Part shown: positions 49,933 through 61,900 of the stretch, in pieces
Numbering within the stretch: the stretch's first letter is position 1
Layout of the letters: the number at the start of each line of letters is the position of its first letter
Source of the DNA: CAZWVM01 sp964637705
GTDB lineage: Bacteria > UBA8481
Direction of reading: 5' to 3'
NCBI GenBank assembly: GCA_964637705.1
Contig: CAZWVM010000001.1
Coordinates: forward strand, 1 to 64,000
DNA: 64,000 bases
Notes under the pieces: generated by a model
The model's database searches: none
Told to the model about the DNA's origin: nothing
The model's input: the letters and a program-made list of their open reading frames with translations, nothing else
Position numbers and translations under genes: made by a program

Positions 49933-52900
49933 CGGTCGTCACCCGGTCCCGGCGCGGAAGCCAGCAGGGCGCGGGCCTCCTCTTCCGTCAGGGATTCCAC
50001 CTCGGCCAGCAGGTCCTCGAGGCCGTCTGTCGATCCAAGGTCCGGGGCGCAGGCCGCCTGGGCGGCCACGGTCGGCTTCCCGAAGAACTCGCGGATCGTC
50101 ATCGCGACACCCGCCTCCTCGGCGAGGCGAGCCACGATGCGCATGGCCAGGAGCGAATGCCCGCCGAGTTCAAAGAAGTTGTCGTGCACGCCGACCTTCT
50201 CCAGGCCCAGGACGTCGGCCCAGACCGCGGCCACGGCCCGCTCCGCCTCGTTGCGCGGCGCGACCCGCTCCCGGTCCCCCGGCGACGAGACCGGCTCCGG
50301 CAGGGCGCGGCGGTCGATCTTGCCGGAGGGAGTCAGCGGCAGAGCGTCGAGTCGGACGAACCACGAGGGCACCATGTAGTCGGGCAGGACGGCGGCCGCA
50401 TGCGACCTCAGTGCCTCGTCCGACACGGGGCCGTCCTCGACGATGTAGGCGGCCAGGGCGTCCCCGGTTTCCCGGCGGCGCGCGGCGACCACGGCATCCC
50501 TGACCGCGGGATGGTCCCTGAGCCGGGCCTCGATCTCACCGGGTTCGATCCGGAAGCCGCGCACCTTGACCTGGAAATCGATCCGGCCGAGGAACTCGAT
50601 CGTGCCGTCGGGCCGCCAGCGTCCACGATCCCCCGTGCGGTACATCATCGATCCGGTATCGCCCGCGAAGGGATCGGGAACGAACCGGGCCTCGGTCAGT
50701 TCCGGATCGCCGACGTAGCCCGCCCCGACGCCGACACCACCGACCACGATCTCGCCCGGAGCCCCGATCGGCACCGGTTTCAAATCGCCGTCCAGGACAT
50801 ACATGCGCGTATTCGGAACCGGGCACCCGATGGGCACGACGGGCAGCGGCACCGCGGTCGCCCGGGGGACTTCGCACCAACCGCAGATGTCGGTGCACTC
50901 GGTGGGCCCGTAATTATTGAAGAGACGCGCCGCGCAGGAGGGGTTCTTGAACCAGGGCCAGAGGCGGGCCGCGTCGACCGGTTCTCCTCCGAGGTGAACC
51001 GCCCTAAGCGAGGACAGCCGGCTCCATGACCCGGGGCCGATGTTTTCGAGGAGCGCGTACAGCATGCTCGGGGTGCCGTTGAAGAGCGTCACCGATTCCT
51101 TCTCGACGAGGGCCGCGGTCTCGCGCGCGTCGAACGGACCGTCGGGGCGGAAGAGCACGCGACCGCCGACGAGCAAGGGAGCGAAGAGATTCTTCTGGGT
51201 GAGATCGAAGCTCAAGGACGTGACCACGAGACCCGCGGTCGAAGCGTCGAGCGCGCTCGCCTCGATGTACCAGTTGAGCAGGTTGACGAAGCCGCGATGG
51301 CGCACGGCCGCGCCCTTGGGACGACCGGTGGAACCCGAGGTGTAGATGGCATACACCAGGTCGTCCTCTTCCCCCTCGGGCAGACCGACCGGTTCATCGC
51401 CACCGGTCTCGACCCGCGACGCGTCGATCACGGGGCCGGTGAAGACACCGTCGGGAATCTCGTGCCTCCCGTCGGTCACGGCCGCGACCGCGCCGCAGTC
51501 CGAGAGCATGAACGCGACGCGATCGCGCGGATAGTCCGGGCTCACGGGAACATACGCGGCGCGGGTCTTCAGGATCCCGAGGATCCCCACGAGGGCGAGC
51601 TCGGAACGGCCGGCGAAAAGCGCGACCTTGTCGCCGGGTTTCACGCCCCGGTCCACGAGCCGCGCCGCCAGGCGCGCGGACCGTCGTTCCAGCTCGGCGT
51701 AAGTCAGGCGCCCGTCACCGCACGCGACCGCGATCGCATCGGGCGTGCGCGCGGCCTGGGCCGCGACGAGCCGGGTGACGGTTCCGCGCGGGCTCTCGCC
51801 GCCCCGATCGTTGAATCCATGAAGCACCGCCGCGCGCTCCTCCGGCGGCAGCGCCAGCAGGTTCCCGAGAGGCGCGGCGGGATCGGCGGCGGCGAGGAAG
51901 AGCAACAGGTGGTCGATGATGCGCCGGATGGTCCGGGCGTCCAGAATCGCCGCGTTGTAGAAGAAGATGACGGAGAGATCGTCCGCGCGCTCCTCGACCT
52001 CCAGGTCGATGTCGAATTTCACGCCGGAAGAATCGAGCGGGAAGTGCGCACACGTGAGCCCCGCCATCGACATCTCCACGGGACCGCCGGGAAGCCAGCT
52101 CACCGAGGCCTGGAAGAGGGGCGCCGCATCGAGATGGCGGTCCGGCTGGAGCGCGTCCACGACGCGCTCGAACGGGGCCTCGCGGTTCGCGTAGGCCTCC
52201 AGCGCGGCCTGGCGCGCACTCTCGACGAGCGCCGCGAAGGTCCGGTCGCGGGCGACCTCGATCCGCAGGACGAGCGTGTTCACGAAGAGGCCGAGCAGGG
52301 ATTCGGTGCCGGGTTCCAGCCGGTTCTCCACGGGGAAGCCGATGCAGACCTCCTCCTGCCCGCCGAACCGCGCCAGCACCGCGGCCCAGGCCGCCGCGAA
52401 GATCATGAAGAGGCTGGCGCCGGCCGACGAAGCCATCGCGCGGAGACGAGCGGTCACCGCGGGATCGATCGTGAATGTTTCCCTCGCCCCGTGGGGGATC
52501 GAGCCGGCGCGCGGCCGGTCGAGGGGCAGGTCGAGGAGCTGCGGCGCGCCGGCGAGCCGCTGCTTCCAGTAATCGACCTGGGCCTCGAACGCCCCCGTCT
52601 CGACGCGCTGTCGCATGGCGACGGCATAATCCGCGTAGGCGAAGGAACCCGGGGGCGCCGATGGTTCCCGGCCCACGCGTCGCGCCTCGTAGGCGGCCGC
52701 CAGTTCGTCGCGAAGGACCCGGACGGACCTCCCGTCCGCGATGATGTGATGCAGGACGAGGAGCAGGACGTGATCCTCATCGTCCAGGCGATACAGGCGG
52801 GCGCGCAGGAGCGGGGCGTCCGTCAGCGTGAAGGGAATCGAGGCCTCGAGCGCGGCCAGCCTCCGCGCCTCGCGCTCGGCCGCCGGCCACGACCGGAGAT

Positions 52901-55900
52901 CGACGAGCGGAAGCGAAACCGGTGTCGACGGATGAATCCTCTGGCGCGGCTCTCCCCGGAACGATTCGAAGGATGTGCGCAGGACTTCGTGCCTCTTCAC
53001 CAGGTCCTCGAGGCATCGGCCCAGCACATCCGCGTCGAGGGCGCCCCGGAGCCGCATCGACTGGATCACGTTGTAGCTCGCGTCGGCGGGTTCGAGTTGC
53101 TGGAGGAACCAGAGGCGCTCCTGGGCCGGAGAAAGCGGGATAGGTTCGTCGCGCGAGACGATCGGGATCGCGGCGGAACCGGCCGGTACAACCGGCTCAG
53201 CCGGCGCAACCGGCGCGGCCGGCGCAACCGGTGCAGCCGGCTCCGCGCCGGGCGTCGTTTCCCGGCGCGATTCCACGAAGGCCGCGAGGCGCGCCACGGT
53301 CGGGTTCTCGTAGATCGTGCGCACCGTCACCGGCGCGCCGGTCCTCTCCCGAATCCGCGCCGCCAGGCGGACCGCCAGCAGGGAATCGCCGCCGACCCGG
53401 CCGAAGTCGTCGTCCCGGCCGAGATCCTCCAGCCCGAGCACCTCGATCCATGCGTTCGCGACGACGTGCTCGACCTCGCTCCCCGCCCACCGCGCGTGCC
53501 CCGCCCGATCATCCGATCGTTGGTTCGCCGCAGCGACTCCTTCCTCCGCCACGAGGCAGCGGTCCGCGGTGCGGGACGACTGCTTCATGTCGAAGGGCGT
53601 CACGATGATGTTTCCGACGCCGGAGGCGATCACGCGCGTGAAGGCCCGTCTCCCCTCCTCGGCCGCCAGGCCGGGCGGCAGATCCTGTCCAGTCAGGGCG
53701 CGGTGAAGCCGGGCGGTCTCGACGGCCATGCCGATCTCGTGCCAGCGGCCCCACGCGATCGAGACGAGCGGAGGCCCCTCGACCTCGGCGAGAGCGTTCA
53801 TGAAGGCGGCCGAGGCGGCATACGCCGATTGGCCGAGACCCCCGAGGAATGCGTTCGTGGAGGAACAGAGCGCGATGAAGTCCGGAGCGTCGCCGGCGAG
53901 CGCGGCCCGGAGGCCGATCGTCCCGTGGATCTTCGCCGCGAACTCGGCCTCGACCGATTCCCGGCTTCTCGTCGCGATCAATCCCCCCCCGGGAATCCCC
54001 GCGGCGTGGATCACCCCGTCGATCCGCCCTCGCCGCCGGCGCGTCTCCGCGACGAGCGATGCCGTCCACGACGCGTCCGCGACATCGCCCGTCACGACGG
54101 AGACCTCCGCGCCGAGAGCCTCGAGTTCTCTCACGGCCCGGGTCCGCGCATCGGCCTCGTCGCCCGGCAGGCCCTGCCGCGCCACGAGGATCAACGACAC
54201 GCCGCGGGCGCCCTCCGCCACGGAGCGAGCCAATTCCCGTCCGACACCGCCGAGACCGCCCGTGACGAGATACGTGCCCCCGTCCCGGAAAGCGGGCCGG
54301 ACGGAAGCGAGCGGCCGGCCGGAGAACGTCTCGCCCCACCGCTCGCCGCCGCGAATCGCCACCAGGGGCTCGTCGTGCGGGACCTCGGCCTCGGCTAGAA
54401 TCCTCGCCGGCAGGCCAGGGGCGCCCAGGTCCTCATCCCGCAGGTCGAGACCGCGGCAGACGAGGTGGGCGTTTTCCTGCGGCACGACGCGGATCAGCCC
54501 CAGAACGGCTGAGCGCCCGGGCGCGATCGGTTCGTCACCGAGGACGCGCTTCATCCGCGTCGAGAGAAGGGTGACACGGCAGGACGACGGTTGAACGGCG
54601 AGCGCCTGAACGAGGCGGAAGAGGCTGAAGAACCCGCGCTCGAGATCGTCTTCGACGCTTTCCTCACCGCGCCCGACCAGGCCCGCGTGAAAGACGTGAT
54701 CCGGCGCGCGTCCCGAGGGATCGGTGATCGATGCGAAGTCATCACGGACATCCCGGCGCGCGACGACGGCGCCCCGCGCCGCCAGAAGGGCCTCGATCCT
54801 GTCCCCCATCCCGCCACCGCCGACGACGAGACAGGACCGCCCTTCCCACGATACCGGCGCGGTGGCCGGCAAGGCGGGCAGGCGAATCCAGGTCGATGCC
54901 TCGAAGACATCGTCGTGCGTTCGACGGGAAACCGACGCCGCCCGCGCGCCCTCTCCTCCCGCGGCCTCGATCCAGTGGCGATGCCCGTCGCGGGGGTGAC
55001 CCGGCAGGACGACCTTGCGCCGCTCCTCCGGTGCGAAGAGCCCGGCCTCATCCAGCGCCGCGCCGGCCATCCACGCCTCGCCCAGCGACGAGAGCAGGAA
55101 CGTGGCGTCGTCGTGGAGTTCGTCGGCGTTGCGAAGCGAGGTGAGAATGACGTGGCGGGGATGACGCGCGGGATGGTGTCGGACCGCGTTCGCCAGCGAC
55201 CGTCCCGGACCGATCTCCACGAAGATGCGGTCGGGGTCATCCATCACCGCGGACAAACCGTCCTGGAAACGCACCGTCTCGCGAAGGTGCCGGGCCCAGT
55301 AGGAGGGATCGCAGGCCTCGTCGGGGGTCATGAAACGACCGTCGAGGTTCGAGACGATCGGGATGTGCGGCGCCGAGAGGCGCACGCGTCCCATCACGGC
55401 CGCGAAGGCGTCGCGCACGGGATCGAGGAGAGGCGAATGGGCGGCCCGGCGGACCGGGAGGTCGTGGACCTCGAACCCCTTCGCCGCCATCTCCTGAGCG
55501 AAACGGGCGACGTCCTCGGCGAGACCCGAGACCGCGCAGAGCCCGGGCGAGTTGACGGCGGCGAGGGCGAGGTGAGCGGGCAGAAGGGGCCGGAGATCAT
55601 TCTCCCCGAGCCGCACGGCGAGCATGGCTCCCGCGGGGGTGGAGTCCATCAGGCGACCGCGTTCGTGCACGGCGAAGAGGGCATCTTCGCGCGAGAGGAT
55701 CCCGGCGACGCAGGCCGCGGCGAAGTCTCCCCCGCTGTGCCCGATCAGCGCGTCAGGTCGGAGACCCCGGTCCATCCAGAACCGGGCCAGGGCGAGTTGG
55801 AGCGCGAGGAGCGCGGGCTGGCTCGCGGCCTGCGACCAGGACGCGGCGGGCGGGCCGGCCGCATCGAAGAGAAGAGCGCGGACGTCATGACCGGAGAACG

Positions 55901-58900
55901 ACGATACGTGAGCGGCGCACGCGTCGATCTCGTCCCGGAACCCGGCAAAGGCGTCGTAGATCCCGCGCGCCATGCCGGGATACTGGCCTCCCTGTCCCGA
56001 GCAGGCGAAGACCACGCTCCGGCCCGCACTGTCGTCGGCGCGCGTGAAGACGCGTTCCGGATCCCGCGCGCGGAGAGCGGTCGCCGCCTGCGCCGCATCG
56101 CGGCAGACCGCGATCCGGCGATGGTGATGGCGCTTCCGACCCGCGACCAGCGTGAAGGCCGCGGCCGGCAGGCCGGGCGCGCCTGGGCGGGCGAAGGTCT
56201 CGGCGAGGTCGTCGGTCAGGCGTTCGAGCGCCGCGGGGGTCCGGGCGGAGAGGACGAGGAGACGCGGCTCATCCACGGGCGGCACCGCGGCGTGGGGAGG
56301 CGGTTCCTCGAGGATCACGTGGGCGTTCGTGCCGCCGAGCCCGAAGGAACTGACCGCCGCGATCCTCGGCCGATCCTCGGTCCACGGCGCGAGCGCCGTG
56401 TTGACGCGGAACGGACCCGCGGCGAGATCGAGCCGCGGATTCGGGCTCGCAAAGTGGAGGCTCGGCGGGATCGCGCCGTGCTTCACCGCCAGCACGGCCT
56501 TGATCAGGCCGGCCACGCCCGCGGCCGCGTCGAGGTGACCGATGTTCGTCTTGACCGATCCCAGGGCGCAGGGTTCGTCGCGCCGGGCGCCGCCGCAGGC
56601 GCGCCAGGCGCGCGCCAACGCCGCGATCTCGATGGGATCGCCGATCGGGGTGGCCGTGCCGTGAGCCTCGACGTAGCCGATGGCCGAGGGCGCGACGCCC
56701 GCCCGGCGCAGGGCGGCCTCGATCACCGCGCTCTGCCCCTCGACGCTCGGCGCGGTGTAGCCCGCCTTCACCGCGCCGTCATTGTTGATCGCCGCGCCGC
56801 GGATGACGGCGTGGATCTCGTCGCCGTCGGCAAGGGCGTCGTCCAGCCGCTTGAGCAGCACGGCGCCGGCGCCGCTCCCGGAGACGATGCCGGCGGCCGC
56901 CGCGTCGAAGGCGCGGCAGTGTCCGTCCGGCGAGAAGATCATCCCCTCCTCGTACCGGTATCCGGCGACCTGGGGCACCCGCACCGAGACGCCGCCCGCG
57001 ATCGCGGCATCGCACTCTCCGCGCGCCAGGCTCTCGCACGCCAGCGTGACCGCGACGAGCGAGGTCGAGCAGGCGGTCTGCACGTTCACGCTCGGACCCT
57101 TCAGGTTCAGCTTGTACGAGACGCGGGTCGGGAGGTAGTCCTTGTCGTTCGTGATCATGAGCTGGAACCCGCCCACGGAGCGGACGACGTCCTCGCGCGT
57201 GGCGATGTGGCGCAGCAGGTAGGTGTTCATCGCCGACCCGGCGAAGACGCCGATCGGGCCCGCGGCGCGCTCCGGATCGATCCCGGCGTTCTCGAGCGCC
57301 TCCCGCGCGACCTCGAGGAAGAGCCTCTGCTGCGGATCGATCAGCTCCGCCTCGCGGGGGCTGTAGTCGAAGAAGGCCGCGTCGAACTCGTCGATCGGGA
57401 CGGGGAGCGGCGCGTAGGCGCGGACATAGTCCGGCTGCGCGATGAGCGACGGACCCTCGCCCGCGGCGAGCAGTTCCTCGTCCGTGAAGAACCGCACCGA
57501 CTCGACCCCGTCCCGCAGGTTGAGCCAGTATTCGTCGGTGTTCCGCGCGCCCGGGAAGCGGCAGGCCATGCCGATCACGGCGATCGCGCCCGCGCCGGAC
57601 ACCGCCCGTCGCGCGCCGACGCCGGGGCGGACACCGTCGCCCTTCTCGCCGTCCTTCCCGGCCAGGTGCCGCGCCAGCCGCCGGATCGTCGGGTGCTCGA
57701 AGAGCTCGACGAGCGTCAGCGCCGGGCCGAAGGTCTCCTGGAGCCGAGCGTGGACGCGGATCATCTTCAGGGAGTGCCCGCCCACGTCGAAGAAGTTCTC
57801 GTCCGCGCCGACCTTCTCGATCCCGAGCACCTCCCGCCACGCCGCCGCGATCGATTCCTCGGCGGCCCCCCGGAGCAGGCCCTCCCCCTTCGCGGCGAGC
57901 GCCGCCTCGTCCGGCAGGCTCCGGCGATCGACCTTGCCGTTGGAGAGGAGCGGCAGGCGCGCGAGGAAGACGAAACGGGCCGGGACCATCGCCTCCGGCA
58001 GGCGCTCGCGGAGCGCAGCGCGCATCTTCGCCTCGGAAGGCGGGGCGTCGGGTGACGCGACCCACGCGACGAGCGTCTTCTCGCCGGCCGCCTCCCGCGC
58101 CATGACGATCGCGTCGGCCACGCCCTCGCAGTTCCTCAGCGCCGCCTCGATCTCGCCCAGCTCGATCCGGAAGCCGCGGATCTTGACCTGGTGATCGATG
58201 CGGCCGAGGTATTCGATGGCCCCGTCGTCCCGGTAGCGGGCCAGGTCGCCGGTGCGGTACAGGACCCGCTCACGCCGGCCCGGGATCCCGGGATCGACCC
58301 GGACGAACTTCTCCGCCGTCAATTCCGGCCGATTCCAGTAGCCGCGCGCCAGGCCGATGCCCCCGATGAAGAGTTCGCCCGGCACGCCGGGCGGAACCGG
58401 CCGGCGACGGTGATCGAGGATGCACAGCTCCACGTTCGCGATCGGGCGCCCGATCGGAACCGGCACGCCCTCGCCCTTCCGGCACGGCCACGAGGAGACA
58501 TCCACCGCCGCCTCGGTGGGGCCGTACAGGTTGTGCAGCTCCGCCCCGAAGCGCTCGAGGAAGCGGTCGCGGAGATCGGCGGTGAGTTCCTCGCCGCTGG
58601 CCATCACGCGCTCGAGTCCCGGGCAGCGCCCCGCTCCGACGGCCTCGACGAAGGCGCGGAGCATCGACGGCACGAAGTGGATCGTGGTGACGCCGTGCCG
58701 CTCGACGCACTCCACGATGTACTGCGGATCGCGATGCCCGCCCGGTTGCGCCACGACGAGACGGGCCCCGGCCATGAGCGGCCAGAAGAATTCCCAGACC
58801 GAGACATCGAAGCCGAAGGGCGTCTTCTGCAGGACCGCGTCCGAGGCGTCGAGCCGATACTCGTCCTGCATCCAGAGGAGGCGGTTGGCGATACCCGCGT

Positions 58901-61900
58901 GGGTGTTCATGGCGCCCTTGGGTTCCCCGGTCGAACCCGAGGTGTAGATGACGTAGGCCAGGTTCCACGGCTCGAGGCGGCGCGCCGGCGGCTCGGACGG
59001 GAGCTCGGACAGCGCGGCACGCGCGGTATCGAGGGCGATGACCGCTCCGCCGAATCCTTCGGCGGCCTCGGTCACGACGGGCGCCAGCCGCGACGAGGTC
59101 AGGATGACGGTCGGCCTCGCGTCCCGGATCATGAACGCGAGGCGCGGACGAGGCAGATCGGGATCGAGCGGGACATACGCCGCCGCCGCCTTCAAGGCCC
59201 CGTAGAGCGCCTCGACCATCTCGATCGAGCGCTCCAGGGCCACGCCGACGAGCGTCTCCGGGCCGACGCCCAGCGACCGCAGGCGATGCGCCAGCCGGTT
59301 CGCGCGGACATCCAGCTCGCGGTAGGTCATGCTCCCCGCGCCGTCCATCACCAACGCCGGCGCATCCGGCGTTCGCCGGGCCTGTTCCTCGAAGTGATCG
59401 ATGATCGTCTTCTCGAGCGGGTAGTCGCGCCGCGTCGCGTTCCACTCCACGAGCACGCGCCGTTCTTCCTCCGCCGTCATCGCGCTCACGTCGCCGACCG
59501 GCGCATCCTCCCGCGCGGCCCTCACCAGCGTCTCCAGCACGGTCTCGAAATGCCGGAGGATCCGGCCTGCATCCGGCGCTCCGATCCGTGCCTCGTCGAA
59601 GATGACGGCCACGTCGAGACGCGTGCCCGCGGTCACGACGACGCTCAAGGGGTAGTTGGTCCGCTCGAAGACCCCCACGTCCTCGACGCCGAGCCGACCG
59701 CATCGACCTCGGAGCGATTCGTCCACGGGATAGTTTTCGAGCACGACGAGGCTCTCGAAGAGTTCCGAGCCGCGCGGCAAGTCGGTGAATTCCCTGAGGT
59801 GAGCGAGCGGGTCGTGGGCATGGGCCTCGCGCGCGGCTTGCCGGGCCTGGATCGCCGAGAGCCACTCCGGGACCGCCGCGTCCTCCTCGATGCGCAGCCG
59901 GACCGGCACGGTGCCGATGAAGAGCCCGGCCATATCCCCGGAGCCGGAAAGATCCGCGGGCCGGCCCGCGTGGGCCGTGCCGAAGCAGACGTCGGTGCGG
60001 CCGGTCAGGCGCGAGAGGAGCAGGCCCCAGGCCGTGGAGAGGAAGGTGTGAAGCGTCACGCGGCGCGAGCGCGCCAACTCCCTGATCTCGGCAAAGAGCC
60101 CGGGCGAAAGGGCGGCGCGGATCTCCCCCCTCCGCGACGCGCCTCGTCGCGGCTTCTCGAAGGGCAGCGGGGTCGGCTCGGAGAAGCCGCCCAGTTCCGC
60201 GCGCCAGAACTCCTCGGAGCCCGCGGCATCACGCCGCTCGTGCCAAGCCAGGAAATCGCTGAAGGGACGCACCGGCGGCAATACCGGCTCGCGTCGTTCT
60301 TCGGCCGCCGCAAGATATTCCATCACGTCCCTCAGGACGTTCGCGAGGCTCCAGCCGTCGAGAAGAACATGGTGGCTGCTCCAGGTGAAATGCCACCGGT
60401 CCTCGGCAAGCCGCGCATCGGCAAGCCGCGCATCGGCAAGCCGCGCATCGGCAAGCCGCGCGAGCGTGAAACGAAGCGGCGGACCCGCGGCCAGGTCGAA
60501 ACCCGCGGCGCGATCCTCCTCCAGGAACGTCTCGATACGCGCGGTCTGCGCCGCCGCGTCGAGGCCGGACCAGTCCTCGTCCCGCCAGGCCGGCTCGGCA
60601 TGCTTCAACTCAACGATCACGGGATCCCCGTCCGACGTCCTCCGTATGACCGACCTCAAGGCCGCGTGGCGCCTGATCGCGGCCTGCCACGCGGAACGGA
60701 AGGCCGCGGGATCGAGCGCCCCTTTGAGTCTCATCGCGACCTGGGTGAAATACATGTCCGGCTCCCGGGCCAGGAGCGCATGGAAGAGAATCCCCTCCTG
60801 GGCGGGCGAGAGACGGTCGATCGACTCGACATTGCGCCGGAAGATCGGTTCGGCGAGCAGGCGATCGAGTTCCGACAGGGCGAGAGGAATGCGGAAATCG
60901 GCGGGCGAGTAGCGGCCGGCGCCGGGCGCGCGGCAGGTTGCGACGATCGACGCGAGCGACTGGCGCAGGTCCTCGACCAGCGCCTCGACCCTCCCGCGGG
61001 CAAGAGCGCGCCCGTTGAAGGCGACATCGATCTTCATGTGCCCTCCCGCGAGCACCGCGCTCACCTCCAGCGCGTGGCGGCGGCGGCGCGACGGGGCGAC
61101 CGAGAGCCCGGCGAGATCGGGAAGGAACCGGAGTCGGGATCCGGCCGGAAGAAGCGCATCGAGACGACCCAGGTAATTGAAGACGACCGCGCCGCGGCGA
61201 TCCGCACAGCGGCGATCCGCGCAGCGGCAATCCGCGCGGAGCCTCTCCTTGACCGCGATCAGGAAATCCTCGAGCGGGCCGGAGACCGGGCCGGAGAGTT
61301 CCACGCGGGAGATCGAGGTGAACCAGCCCGTCGTGCGCGTCAGGTCCAGCTCCTCCCCTCCGCGATCACGGCCGTGCCCCTCGATCTCGATCGCGTGGCT
61401 CCCCCGGCCGGTCCAACGCGTGAGCGCCTCCACGAGCCCGGCCACGATCGTCTCGGGCACCTGCAGGTTGAAAGCCTGCTGAGGTTCCGCGACGAGCGCG
61501 GCCGTGGTCTCGACATCGAGGACGAGGCCGACCTTGTCCTGGTCGCCGAAGGTTCCCGGGTCTCCGAGGAGCTCGCGTTCGTCCGCTCCGATGCCGCTCG
61601 GGGCCGACGCGTCGGAACCGGCCGTCGTCACGGCCCACTCCTGGTACGACGCGGTCCGGTCCGGGAGGCGGATGGCCTCCCCGGCCAGGACCTGGCGCAG
61701 GGCGGTGTCGAGGTCCTCGGCCAGGATGCGCCAGGAGACGCCGTCGATCACGAGATGATGGGCGACCAGGATCAGGCGGCGGGGCACGCCTTCCCGCTCG
61801 ACCAGCGCCGCCCGGAAGAGCGGGCCGGTCTCGAGGTTCATCTCCTCGTTGAGCGCGCGCACGCGCGCCGCGGCGACCGGCGCGCCGGCCTCCTCGTTCG

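Noticed and set aside
60403..61238. CRISPR-like array from the repeated 15-mers
   Set aside because: The units are directly adjacent, in frame and without spacers; they are coding tandem repeats.
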